From Alphaproteobacteria bacterium (lineage in GTDB: Bacteria; Pseudomonadota; Alphaproteobacteria; SHVP01), in contig SHVP01000047.1 in NCBI GenBank assembly GCA_009694165.1, positions 1-18,850 of the forward strand: DNA of 18,850 bases, in the 5' to 3' direction. The notes under the pieces are model-generated. The model was not told where the DNA came from. It searched no databases and was given only the letters and a program-made list of their open reading frames with translations. The position numbers and the translations under genes were made by a program. Numbering within the stretch: the first letter of the stretch is position 1; each line of letters starts with the position of its first letter. Below, piece by piece: positions 1 to 9,089 of this stretch.

Positions 1-762
1 GCCGTCGACGCGCTGGGGCCGGGTCGCGTGCACACGGTGTCGTTGCCCTACCGCTACACCGCCCGGCAAAGCGTCGACGACGCGCGCGAGTGCGCCCGCC
101 TGCTTGGCAATCGGTTCGACGTAGTCTCGATCGAGCCGGTCGTCGAATCCTTTAAGCAGATGCTGGCACCGCTGTTCGCCGGTCGTGCCGAAGACGTCAC
201 CGAGGAAAATCTGCAGGCGCGTGCCCGCGGTGTGACCCTGATGGCGATGAGCAACAAGTTCGGCGCCATGGTGCTGACGACCGGCAACAAGTCCGAAATG
301 TCGGTCGGCTACGCGACCCTTTATGGCGATATGTGCGGTGGCTATTCGGTGCTGAAGGACGTCTACAAGACCACGGTCTACGAACTGGTGCAGTGGCGGA
401 ACGCCCATCGCCCTGCCGACGTTCTAGGCCCGGCGGGGCGAGTCATCCCCGAGGCCATCATCGCGCGGCCGCCGACGGCCGAGTTGCGTCCGGGGCAGAC
501 CGACCAGGACAGCCTGCCGCCCTACGCGGCGCTCGACGACATTCTGCGTGGTCTGGTCGAGGAGGCGCTGCCGTTTAGCGACATCATTGTTCGCGGACAC
601 GACCGCGCCACGGTGGAGCGCATCGCCCGCCTGCTCGATACCGCCGAATACAAACGTCGGCAGGCGCCCCCCGGCGTCAAGATCACGCGCCGCTCGTTCG
701 GGCGCGAGCGGCGCTACCCGATCACCAATGCGTTCCGCGAAAAGGGCGTCGCCGGCCGATGA
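1..762 (+). CDS. nadE: NAD+ synthetase, C-terminal part (5' end outside window)
   Basis: The reading frame is open from the first base and ends at TGA 760-762, so about 253 residues of the C-terminal synthetase domain are visible. This domain adenylates nicotinic acid adenine dinucleotide with ATP and amidates it to NAD+ in the cytoplasm. Family marks seen are the TTGNKSE segment followed by VGYATLYGDMCGGY (about window residues 89-108), then the PPTAELRPGQTDQDSLPPY segment (about 156-174), both typical of the bacterial glutamine-dependent enzyme. Whether an N-terminal glutaminase domain is present cannot be seen. The first internal ATG/GTG codons are not real starts because conserved sequence precedes them. 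The next gene, cysS, follows after about 50 bp on the same strand. Confidence 0.93.
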   Translation, partial: AVDALGPGRVHTVSLPYRYTARQSVDDARECARLLGNRFDVVSIEPVVESFKQMLAPLFAGRAEDVTEENLQARARGVTLMAMSNKFGAMVLTTGNKSEMSVGYATLYGDMCGGYSVLKDVYKTTVYELVQWRNAHRPADVLGPAGRVIPEAIIARPPTAELRPGQTDQDSLPPYAALDDILRGLVEEALPFSDIIVRGHDRATVERIARLLDTAEYKRRQAPPGVKITRRSFGRERRYPITNAFREKGVAGR

Positions 763-803
763 GGGCGCGCGCCGTCCACCGTTCCCCGGCTCGACGGACC
801 ATG

Positions 804-809
804 GGAGGG
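804..809 (+). promoter_or_regulatory. Shine-Dalgarno sequence supporting the cysS CTG start
   Basis: GGAGGG lies 4 bp before CTG 814, the only plausible initiator that keeps the conserved CysRS N-terminus. Overlapping it is a mini-frame ATG-GGA-GGG-TAG (801-812), which ends two bases before the CTG. Confidence 0.5.
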
Positions 810-813
810 TAGG

Positions 814-2199
814 CTGGGCCTCGTTCTCTACAACACGGCCGCCCGGCGCAAGGAACGCTTCGTTCCGGCCGATGCCGCCAACGTCCGTCTCTATGTGTGC
901 GGGCCCACCGTTTACGATGCCCCGCATATCGGCAATGCGCGGCCGGTGGTGGTCTTCGACGTGCTCTTCCGCCTGTTGCGGCGGACCTATGGCGAGGCGC
1001 ACGTCACTTACGTGCGCAACATCACCGACGTCGACGACAAGATCAACGCCGCTGCCCGCGAGCGCGGCGTGCCGATCGCGACCGTCACCGCGGCCACCGC
1101 CGAGATGTTTGCCGCCGATACGGCGGCGCTCGGCGCGCTCGCCCCGACGGTCGAACCGCGGGCGACCCAGCACATCGCCGGCATGATCGCGATGATCGAA
1201 CGGCTGCTCGCCAAGGGACACGCCTATGCCGCCGACGGGCATGTCCTTTTTGACGTGCCCTCGATGCCCGCCTATGGCGCCCTGTCGGGCCGCAGCCGTG
1301 ACGAACAGATCGCCGGCGCCCGCGTCGAGGTGGCGCCTTACAAACGCGACCCGGCCGATTTCGTCCTGTGGAAGCCGTCGCCGCCCGACCTGCCAGGCTG
1401 GGATAGTCCGTGGGGCCGCGGCCGGCCGGGCTGGCATATCGAGTGCTCGGCGATGAGCGAGGCCTATCTCGGCGACACCTTCGATATCCACGGCGGTGGC
1501 CGCGACCTCATTTTTCCCCACCACGAGAACGAAGTAGCGCAAAGCACTTGCGCCCACGGCGGCGCCCCGCTGGCGCGCTATTGGGTTCACAACGGCTTCG
1601 TGACGGCCGGCGGCGAGAAAATGTCGAAGTCGCTCGGCAATTTCCTCACCGTGCGCGACGCCCTCGGGCAGGCGCCCGGCGAGGTCGTGCGGTTGCATTT
1701 GCTGTCGGCACATTACCGCCAGCCGCTCGATTGGAGCGCCGAGGGGGTTCGGAAAACCCGCACCGCGCTCGACCGTCTCTACACTGCCCTAGGCCGCATC
1801 GCTGCCGTCCCGCCCGCCGTCACCGCGGACGCCGACCATCCAGTCCTTGCCGCGCTCGAGGACGACCTCAACACGCCGCAGGCGTTGGCGGCGATGATGG
1901 AACTGGCTACCGCCGCCAACAAGGCGGCCACCGACGACGCCAAGGCCGCAGCGCACGCTGCCCTGGCCCAGGGCGGCGCGCTGCTCGGCATTCTGACCGC
2001 CTCCGCGGCCGAGTGGTTTCGCGGCGCCGCGGCCGACGGTCTTGACAGCGCCACCATCGGTGCCCGCATCGCCGCTCGGTTAGCGGCGCGCCAAGCCAAG
2101 GACTTTGCCACCGCCGACAACATCCGGCACGAGCTCGAGGCCGCGGGGGTTCTGCTCGAGGATGGTCCCGGCGGCACGACCTGGCGGCGCAAGGCGTAG
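814..2199 (+). CDS. cysS: Cysteinyl-tRNA synthetase, apparent CTG start
   Basis: Class I synthetase that charges tRNA-Cys. From CTG 814 the product is 461 residues, the usual family length. Seen: the N-terminal strand reading LVLYNT, the HIGN signature (residues 38-41), the KMSKS loop (269-273), and probable zinc ligands C29, C211, H236 and E240, matching the spacing known for the E. coli enzyme. The frame has no ATG, GTG or TTG between the nadE stop (760-762) and GTG 895, and starting at 895 would delete the first strand and its LYNT motif. CTG 814 is preceded by GGAGGG at 804-809, a good Shine-Dalgarno sequence. A one-base error near 810 joining ATG 801 to this frame is the alternative. The stop is 2 bp before the next gene, suggesting an operon. 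Identity is certain; only the start is open. Confidence 0.95.
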   Translation: MGLVLYNTAARRKERFVPADAANVRLYVCGPTVYDAPHIGNARPVVVFDVLFRLLRRTYGEAHVTYVRNITDVDDKINAAARERGVPIATVTAATAEMFAADTAALGALAPTVEPRATQHIAGMIAMIERLLAKGHAYAADGHVLFDVPSMPAYGALSGRSRDEQIAGARVEVAPYKRDPADFVLWKPSPPDLPGWDSPWGRGRPGWHIECSAMSEAYLGDTFDIHGGGRDLIFPHHENEVAQSTCAHGGAPLARYWVHNGFVTAGGEKMSKSLGNFLTVRDALGQAPGEVVRLHLLSAHYRQPLDWSAEGVRKTRTALDRLYTALGRIAAVPPAVTADADHPVLAALEDDLNTPQALAAMMELATAANKAATDDAKAAAHAALAQGGALLGILTASAAEWFRGAAADGLDSATIGARIAARLAARQAKDFATADNIRHELEAAGVLLEDGPGGTTWRRKA

Positions 2200-2201
2200 G
2201 A

Positions 2202-2975
2202 ATGGCCGGTACCGACCGTTCAAAGAAGTCGATCGAGGGCGGTCCGTCGATCATCCTGGTCGAGCCGCAATTGGGCGAGAACATCGGCACGGCGGCGCGC
2301 GCCATGCTCAACTTCGGTCTTACCGACCTGCGCCTCGTCCGCCCGCGCGACAAGTGGCCGAGCCGGCGCGCCGCCGAGGCGTCCTCGGGCGCCGACCGGG
2401 TGGTTGAGGGTGCGCGCGTCTTCGCGACGACGCGCGAGGCCATCACCGACCTGCATGTCGTCTATGCGACGACAACGCGGCAACGCAACATGCGCAAGGC
2501 CATCGTCACGGCTGAGAAGGCGGCGCTCGATCTCCGCCTCGAAATGGCGCACGGCCGCGCCTGCGGCGTCCTCTTCGGGGCCGAGCGCATGGGGTTGGAG
2601 AACGACGACATTTCGATCGCCGACGTGCTGATCGAGATCCCGTCCAATCCCGCCTTTTCCTCGCTCAACCTTGCCCAGGCGGTGTTGATCGTCGGCTACG
2701 AGTGGTTGCAGGCCGGCGCGGCTCCGGTCCCCGAGACCTTCTCCATGGGCAAGACCCAGCCGGCGGCCAAAGGCGATCTGCTCGGCTTCTTCGAGCATAT
2801 CGAGTCCGAGTTGATCGCGGCCGGATTCCTGTTTCCGCCGCACAAGGCGCCGGTGATGATGCGCAACCTGCGGACTGCCTTCACCCGGGCGCGGCTGACC
2901 GACCAAGAGGTGCGGACGCTGCGGGGCGTCATCAAGACCCTGACCCGATTGGGGAAGATTCGCTCAAAGGATTGA
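2202..2975 (+). CDS. trmJ: SpoU/TrmH-family tRNA 2'-O-methyltransferase, TrmJ-like
   Basis: SPOUT-fold, SAM-dependent methyltransferase of 257 residues. Known TrmJ enzymes methylate the ribose of nucleotide 32 in the tRNA anticodon loop. The three knot motifs are visible: motif 1 ENIGTAARAM (26-35), motif 2 GAERMGLEN (126-134) and motif 3 IPSNPAFSSLNLAQAV (146-161). The ~90-residue C-terminal extension after the knot, ending in a basic helix, is typical of TrmJ rather than of the shorter TrmL. ATG 2202 is 2 bp after the cysS stop, with AGGCG-type sequence in the end of cysS as ribosome binding site, so the two are probably co-transcribed. The family call is secure; the exact position methylated is inferred. 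Confidence 0.88.
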   Translation: MAGTDRSKKSIEGGPSIILVEPQLGENIGTAARAMLNFGLTDLRLVRPRDKWPSRRAAEASSGADRVVEGARVFATTREAITDLHVVYATTTRQRNMRKAIVTAEKAALDLRLEMAHGRACGVLFGAERMGLENDDISIADVLIEIPSNPAFSSLNLAQAVLIVGYEWLQAGAAPVPETFSMGKTQPAAKGDLLGFFEHIESELIAAGFLFPPHKAPVMMRNLRTAFTRARLTDQEVRTLRGVIKTLTRLGKIRSKD

Positions 2976-3025
2976 TTGATATCGATATTTTCTGCCGGTT
3001 CTGGGCTCGCGGCGGCGCATGTCGT

Positions 3026-3054
3026 TTGACAACAAGGGCCGTCCGCGATATTTA
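3026..3054 (+). promoter_or_regulatory. Probable sigma-70-type promoter for rpsD
   Basis: A perfect TTGACA at 3026-3031 is followed after exactly 17 bp by TATTTA at 3049-3054, giving a predicted start near 3061 and a leader of about 60 nt before the rpsD ATG at 3121. The -35 element is consensus; the -10 element is weak (three of six). It lies in the only sizeable gap between trmJ and rpsD, where a separate promoter is expected. Confidence 0.5.
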
Positions 3055-3062
3055 CGCGCTCC

Positions 3063-3091
3063 CCGCGGCCGGCCCAGGCCGGACACCGCGG
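3063..3091 (+). promoter_or_regulatory. GC-rich stem-loop in the rpsD leader
   Basis: CCGCGG at 3063-3068 can pair with CCGCGG at 3086-3091, and inside it CCGGC at 3069-3073 can pair with GCCGG at 3078-3082, with a three-base bulge on the 3' side. It would sit at the very 5' end of the predicted rpsD mRNA. S4 represses its own synthesis through leader structures in other bacteria, so a regulatory role is possible, but no resemblance to a described S4 leader was recognised. Confidence 0.35.
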
Positions 3092-3120
3092 CCTCCTCGA
3101 TCGTTGACACCCGTGAACGC

Positions 3121-3738
3121 ATGACCAAGCGGCTGAAGTCGAAGTACAAGATCAACCGGCGCCTCGTCGAAAACCTGTGGGGACGCCCGAAGAGCCCGGT
3201 CAACAGGCGCGAATACCGCCCCGGTCAGCACGGTCAGCGGCGCCGCAAGCCGTCCGATTTCGGCGTCCAGTTGAGTGCCAAGCAGAAGCTGCGCGGCTAC
3301 TACGGCAACATCACCGAGCGGCAGTTTCGCAACATCTATGCCGAAGCCTCGCGCATGCGCGGCGACACCTCTGAGATGTTGATCGGGCTGCTGGAGCGTC
3401 GGTTGGACGCGGTCGTCTATCGCATGAAATTCGTGCCGACCGTCTTCGCCGCCCGTCAGTTCGTCAACCACGGCCACGTGACCGTCAACGGCAAGCGCGT
3501 CAACATCGCCAGCTACCGCGTCAAGGCTGGCGACGTCGTCGAGGTCAAGGAACAATCGAAGCAATTGGCGGTGGTCCTGGCGGCAAGCCAATTGGGCGAG
3601 CGCGACGTTCCCGACTACATAGAGGTCGACCACGGCAAGATGCGCGGCACTTTTGTCCGCATTCCCAAGCCCCCCGAAGTGCCCTATCCGGTGCAGATGG
3701 AGCCGCAGCTCGTGACCGAGTACTACTCCTCGCACTAA
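3121..3738 (+). CDS. rpsD: 30S ribosomal protein S4
   Basis: Primary 16S rRNA-binding protein of the small subunit body, 205 residues from ATG 3121, the normal length. Seen: N-terminal [14 protein letters not shown] and [17 protein letters not shown] (the alphaproteobacterial form without zinc cysteines), then the S4 RNA-binding domain with [25 protein letters not shown] and the C-terminal [13 protein letters not shown]. An in-frame ATG at 3019 would add 34 residues that look unlike any S4 start, so 3121 is preferred. No clear Shine-Dalgarno sequence precedes 3121, which is unusual for such a highly expressed gene. The gene has its own probable promoter upstream and a strong terminator just after the stop. 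Confidence 0.97.
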   Translation: MTKRLKSKYKINRRLVENLWGRPKSPVNRREYRPGQHGQRRRKPSDFGVQLSAKQKLRGYYGNITERQFRNIYAEASRMRGDTSEMLIGLLERRLDAVVYRMKFVPTVFAARQFVNHGHVTVNGKRVNIASYRVKAGDVVEVKEQSKQLAVVLAASQLGERDVPDYIEVDHGKMRGTFVRIPKPPEVPYPVQMEPQLVTEYYSSH

Positions 3739-3752
3739 GCGAACCCTTGACC

Positions 3753-3793
3753 AATGCAAAAAGGGCCGCCCCGTGGGCGGCCTTTTTTGCATT
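3753..3793. terminator. Bidirectional intrinsic terminator between rpsD and grxD
   Basis: A 19-bp stem (left arm 3753-3771, right arm 3775-3793) with a three-base loop contains one G.T pair. The stem is GC-rich near the loop and flanked by an A-run on one side and TTTTTT on the other, so it can terminate the plus-strand rpsD transcript and the minus-strand grxD transcript. The two genes converge on it. Confidence 0.9.
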
Positions 3794-3810
3794 GAACGAG
3801 ATGGGAGATA

Positions 3811-4146
3811 TCAAGCGGCGGTGGCGACGCCCTTCTCGGTCAGCACCTGCTGCAGTTCGCCGTTCTCGTGCATTTCGCGCACGATGTCGCAGCCGCCGAT
3901 GAACTCGCCCTTGACGTAAAGCTGCGGGATCGTCGGCCAGTTGCTGAAGCGCTTGATGCCTTCGCGCAGGCCCGGATCCATCAGCACGTCCACGCCTTTG
4001 AACTTGACGCTGAGCCGGCTCAAGATCTGAACGATGGCGGCCGAGAAACCGCATTGCGGGAAAATCGGCGTGCCCTTCATGTAGAGGACGACCGGGTTGC
4101 CTTTGATCTCTTCGTCGATGCGGTCGAAGACGGGATTGTCGCTCAT
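3811..4146 (-). CDS. grxD: Monothiol glutaredoxin, Grx4/GrxD type
   Basis: A 111-residue CGFS glutaredoxin, which in this family binds a [2Fe-2S] cluster with glutathione and works in iron-sulphur cluster delivery and iron sensing, often as a heterodimer with BolA. Seen: the CGFS active site at residues 32-35, preceded by VVLYMKGTPIFPQ with K24 as the usual glutathione contact, then WPTIPQLYVKGEFIGGCDI with the cis-proline and GG-C-D glutathione-binding segment. It lies directly downstream of a BolA gene on the same strand, the expected partner arrangement. The ATG start is supported by AAAGGAAC about 5 bp upstream on the minus strand. Confidence 0.95.
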   Translation of the reverse strand: MSDNPVFDRIDEEIKGNPVVLYMKGTPIFPQCGFSAAIVQILSRLSVKFKGVDVLMDPGLREGIKRFSNWPTIPQLYVKGEFIGGCDIVREMHENGELQQVLTEKGVATAA

Positions 4147-4198
4147 GGTTGTTCCTTTCGCTGGGCGAGCCGAGCCGCCCCACTGATGGTGTCAAAGT

Positions 4199-4240
4199 CC
4201 CCTATCGGGCGGTTGAATTCAACTCCATAGCCGATAGGGG
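4199..4240. repeat. Nested inverted repeats in the bolA-grxD spacer
   Basis: CCCCTATCGG at 4199-4208 is the exact reverse complement of 4231-4240. Inside the 22-base loop is a separate perfect 12-bp palindrome, GTTGAATTCAAC, at 4212-4223. There is no T-run on the downstream (minus-strand) side, so it is not a standard terminator. It could be an mRNA processing or stability hairpin, an attenuator, or an operator for separate expression of grxD. Confidence 0.6.
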
Positions 4241-4242
4241 TA

Positions 4243-4479
4243 TCACGATTCGGGAACCGAGGTCTGCAGGGCCAGCGCATGGAGGACGCCGCCCATTTTT
4301 CCCTTTAGCGCCTGATAGACCATCTGATGCTGCTGCACGCGCGACTTGCCGGCGAAGGCCTGGGAGACGATGCGCGCCGCGTAATGGTCGCCGTCGCCCC
4401 GGAGGTCCTCGATTGTGACTTTGGCATCGGGGATGCCCTCGCGAATCAGCCGTTCGATCTCGGCGGCATCCATCGGCAT
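4243..4479 (-). CDS. BolA/IbaG-family protein
   Basis: Small 78-residue BolA-like protein. The family supplies a histidine (and sometimes a cysteine) ligand to [2Fe-2S] clusters shared with CGFS glutaredoxins and takes part in iron homeostasis. Seen: the N-terminal helix MDAAEIERLIREGIPDAKV, the strand and loop YAARIVSQAFAGKSRVQQHQMVYQAL, and GGVLHALALQT at the C-terminus, where H is the conserved ligand position. Either ATG 4479 or ATG 4473 could start it; AGGAG on the minus strand is placed slightly better for the first. It sits between purL and grxD. IbaG/BolA subtype cannot be decided by eye. Confidence 0.9.
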   Translation of the reverse strand: MPMDAAEIERLIREGIPDAKVTIEDLRGDGDHYAARIVSQAFAGKSRVQQHQMVYQALKGKMGGVLHALALQTSVPES

Positions 4480-4506
4480 GGCGGTCTCCTGTGGGCGGGC
4501 AGCGGT

Positions 4507-6732
<2,226 letters not shown>

Positions 6733-6734
6733 GG

Positions 6735-7424
6735 CTAAGGCAACGCGGCGAAAAGGTGCTCGAACAGGGCGCGGCCATCGGTCCCGCCCAACGCAGGGTC
6801 GGCCAGGCGTTCGGGATGCGGCATCATGCCGAGGACCGTGCGCTTGGCGTTGAAGATGCCGGCAATGTTGTGCATGGCCCCGTTTGGGTTGGCAGCCGAC
6901 GTTGCGTTGCCGTCGGGTTCGCAGTAGCGGAAGGCGACGCGGCCGTCATCCTCGATCTCGGCGATCGTGCGTTCATCGGCATAATAGTTGCCGTCGGCAT
7001 GGGCGATGGGAATGCGGACGACCTGCCGGTGCCGGTAGCCGCCGGTGAAGATGGTGTTGGTCGCTTCGACCCGCAGGTAGACGTCGCGACAGACGAAGCG
7101 CAGGCGCGCGTTGCGCATCAGCACGCCCGGCAGCAGGCCGGCCTCGGTCAGGATCTGGAAGCCGTTGCAGACTCCGAGCGTCGGCACGCCCGCCTCGGCG
7201 CGCGCCACCACCTCGCGCATGATCGGCGAATGCGCCGCCATTGCGCCGGCGCGCAAATAGTCACCGTAGGAAAAGCCGCCGGGTAGGACGATCAGATCGA
7301 CGGCCGGCAGCTCGCTGTCGCGGTGCCATACCATGATCGGCTCGACGCCCATGCTCTGGCGCAGCGCCACCTGGATGTCGCGGTCGCAATTCGAGGCGGG
7401 GAAAACGACGATGGCGGCCTTCAT
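6735..7424 (-). CDS. purQ: Phosphoribosylformylglycinamidine synthase subunit I (glutaminase)
   Basis: Class I glutamine amidotransferase that releases ammonia from glutamine for PurL. From ATG 7424 it has 229 residues. Seen: the N-terminal strand [15 protein letters not shown], the oxyanion segment [15 protein letters not shown], the nucleophile elbow GVCNGFQ with C86, and the catalytic MMPHPER with H203 and E205. An in-frame start at 7451 would add nine residues not seen in the family, so 7424 is chosen. It is second-last of the tightly packed purS-purQ-purL group. Confidence 0.96.
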   Translation of the reverse strand: MKAAIVVFPASNCDRDIQVALRQSMGVEPIMVWHRDSELPAVDLIVLPGGFSYGDYLRAGAMAAHSPIMREVVARAEAGVPTLGVCNGFQILTEAGLLPGVLMRNARLRFVCRDVYLRVEATNTIFTGGYRHRQVVRIPIAHADGNYYADERTIAEIEDDGRVAFRYCEPDGNATSAANPNGAMHNIAGIFNAKRTVLGMMPHPERLADPALGGTDGRALFEHLFAALP

Positions 7425-7460
7425 GGGTGAGCCGTCCAACCCTTCGCGCACGCGCCCAAA

Positions 7461-7703
7461 CTAGCCCTCGAGGTCGATTCGATAGTTTTCGATCACGGTA
7501 TTGGCGAGCAGCCTCTTGCACATGGCATCGAGCGCGGCACGCGCCTGAGCCGGATCGGTTTCGCGCAACTGCAGCTCGAGATACTTGCCCTGGCGGACGT
7601 CCTCGATGCCGCCGAAGCCGAGACCATGCAGCGCGTTAGCGATCGCCTTGCCCTGCGGGTCGAGAACGCCCTGCTTCAGCGTGATGTGAACTCGCGCCTT
7701 CAT
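7461..7703 (-). CDS. purS: Phosphoribosylformylglycinamidine synthase subunit PurS
   Basis: Small 80-residue accessory subunit that holds PurL and PurQ together for ammonia channelling. Seen: MKARVHITLKQGVLDPQG at the N-terminus, HGLGFGGIEDVRQGKYLEL in the middle and CKRLLANTVIENYRI near the end, all typical of PurS. The longer open frame reaching 7865 is out-of-frame purC sequence; ATG 7703 is the real start, 8 bp after the purC stop. Confidence 0.96.
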   Translation of the reverse strand: MKARVHITLKQGVLDPQGKAIANALHGLGFGGIEDVRQGKYLELQLRETDPAQARAALDAMCKRLLANTVIENYRIDLEG

Positions 7704-7711
7704 CGCCGCCG

Positions 7712-8476
7712 CTATTGCATCATCTTCGGGCCGTCGAGATCGGTCGGGCCGCTTTCCGGCAGGATGCCGAGACGGCGGGCGACTTCCTGATAGGCCTCGG
7801 CGATGTTGCCGAGGTCGCGGCGGAACCGATCCTTGTCGAGTTTTTCGTTCGTCTTCACATCCCACAATCGACAGGAGTCGGGGCTGATCTCGTCGGCCAA
7901 CACGATGCGGACCTCGTCGTTGCTGTAGAGACGGCCGAACTCGAGCTTGAAGTCGACCAGGCGGATGCCGACGCCGAAAAACAGCCCCGACAGGAAGTCG
8001 TTGATCCGCAGCGACATCGACACGATCTCGTCCATCTCCTGCGGCGTCGCCCAGCCGAAACAGGTGATGTGCTCTTCGCTGACCATCGGATCGCCGAGTT
8101 CGTCCGACTTGTAGTAGTACTCGATGATCGAGCGCGGCAGCGGTTGACCCTCGGGCATGCCGAGGCGGGTCGCCAGCGAACCGGCGACGACGTTGCGCAC
8201 CACGATCTCGAGCGGAACGATCTCGACCTCCTTGACCAGTTGCTCGCGCATGTTGAGGCGGCGGAGGAAATGGGTGGGCACGCCCATCTCGCCGATTTTG
8301 GTCATCAGGTACTCGGAGATGCGGTTGTTGAGCACCCCCTTGCCGGTGATGGTGCCCTTCTTCTTGTTGTTGAACGCGGTGGCGTCGTCCTTGAAGTACT
8401 GGACCAACGTCCCCGGCTCGGGGCCTTGGAAGATTACCTTCGCCTTGCCCTCATAGATCTGTCGGCGGCGAGACAT
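7712..8476 (-). CDS. purC: SAICAR synthetase
   Basis: Joins aspartate to CAIR with ATP to make SAICAR in purine synthesis; 254 residues from ATG 8476. Seen: [14 protein letters not shown] at the N-terminus (the glycine-containing ATP loop), [19 protein letters not shown], the signature [14 protein letters not shown], and [10 protein letters not shown] with [12 protein letters not shown] near the C-terminus. The open frame continues upstream to 8896, but that part is the intergenic region and the opposite-strand zeta gene, so it is left out. First gene of the purC-purS-purQ-purL-bolA-grxD run, with a candidate promoter 70-100 bp upstream. Confidence 0.97.
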   Translation of the reverse strand: MSRRRQIYEGKAKVIFQGPEPGTLVQYFKDDATAFNNKKKGTITGKGVLNNRISEYLMTKIGEMGVPTHFLRRLNMREQLVKEVEIVPLEIVVRNVVAGSLATRLGMPEGQPLPRSIIEYYYKSDELGDPMVSEEHITCFGWATPQEMDEIVSMSLRINDFLSGLFFGVGIRLVDFKLEFGRLYSNDEVRIVLADEISPDSCRLWDVKTNEKLDKDRFRRDLGNIAEAYQEVARRLGILPESGPTDLDGPKMMQ

Positions 8477-8545
8477 GATGGATGTCCTGGAGGGCCGGAG
8501 CGCCCCTTGCCAGGGGGTCGGCCGATGAGATCGCGATCGCTGGCG

Positions 8546-8574
8546 ACAATACTTGATCCCTCCCGGCAAGACAA
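8546..8574 (-). promoter_or_regulatory. Candidate promoter for the purC-led operon
   Basis: Read on the minus strand, TTGTCT (8574-8569) and TATTGT (8551-8546) are separated by exactly 17 bp, about 70 bp upstream of the purC ATG. It lies in the 280-bp divergent region (8477-8756) between purC and the zeta-like gene. No PurR-type operator or riboswitch was recognised in that region. Confidence 0.4.
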
Positions 8575-8756
8575 TCAAGGCGCCCCGGCCGCGGGCGAAA
8601 ATCGCCGCGGAATTCAGCGACTTTCCTGGCCAGCCGCCCTTGCGGCGCCGGGCCGGCGCAACCACCTGATGCGAAGTTGATTTGCAGCGAAGATACCGAT
8701 ATCCCTTCGCCCCACTCGTCCATGTTTGTTTCACCGCCTGCCCGGGAGCGCGACGT

Positions 8757-9089
8757 ATGTCGACCTTCGAGAAACGCGAGAAAGCCGAAGAAACCAAGTT
8801 CGCTCGCAATTCTGAGCTGGCGTTCAAGGCTAATGCGCGGCGCAACAAGCTGCTCGGCCTGTGGGCGGCCGAAATGATGGGCATGAAGGGCGACAACGCC
8901 GAGGCCTATGCCAAGCAGGTGGTGTTGGCCGACTTCGAGGAGGCGGGCCACGAGGACGTGGTCCGCAAGGTGATGGGCGACCTCACCAAGGCGAAGGTGA
9001 GCGTGAGCGAGCACGACCTCCGGCGCAAGATCGAGACGCTGTACCGCGTCGCTGAAGAGCAGATCAAGGCCGAGGTGGCGAAGTCCTAG
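8757..9089 (+). CDS. DUF1476 protein, ATP synthase zeta-subunit-like
   Basis: Small all-helical protein of 110 residues. The characterised relative is the zeta subunit of the Paracoccus F1Fo-ATPase, which inhibits ATP hydrolysis through its N-terminal region. Seen: [20 protein letters not shown] at the N-terminus, the [17 protein letters not shown] helix, [23 protein letters not shown], and a charged C-terminal helix. ATG 8757 has GGAG 10 bp upstream and matches the family start; the in-frame extension to 8682 does not. Transcribed away from purC. Its last 26 bp overlap the 3' end of purB on the opposite strand. Confidence 0.9.
   Translation: MSTFEKREKAEETKFARNSELAFKANARRNKLLGLWAAEMMGMKGDNAEAYAKQVVLADFEEAGHEDVVRKVMGDLTKAKVSVSEHDLRRKIETLYRVAEEQIKAEVAKS

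Noticed and set aside
895..897. GTG 895 as the start of cysS
   Set aside because: It would remove the first strand and LYNT motif and place the zinc cysteine at residue 2, unlike all known CysRS.
424..1713. 429-residue minus-strand open frame opposite nadE and cysS
   Set aside because: It lies antisense to two clear genes, has Arg/Gly/His-rich composition typical of GC-rich shadow frames, and no recognisable motif.
3019..3120. In-frame N-terminal extension of S4 from ATG 3019
   Set aside because: S4 proteins begin at the MTKR segment encoded from 3121; the extra residues resemble nothing in the family and overlap the predicted promoter.
7715..8680. 321-residue plus-strand open frame opposite purC
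   Set aside because: Antisense to the whole purC gene, which has complete family motifs; its composition is that of a mirror frame.
8477..8756. Riboswitch or small RNA in the purC/zeta divergent region
   Set aside because: Apart from the candidate purC promoter, no conserved purine-riboswitch core, tRNA or clear hairpin-plus-T-run was seen.
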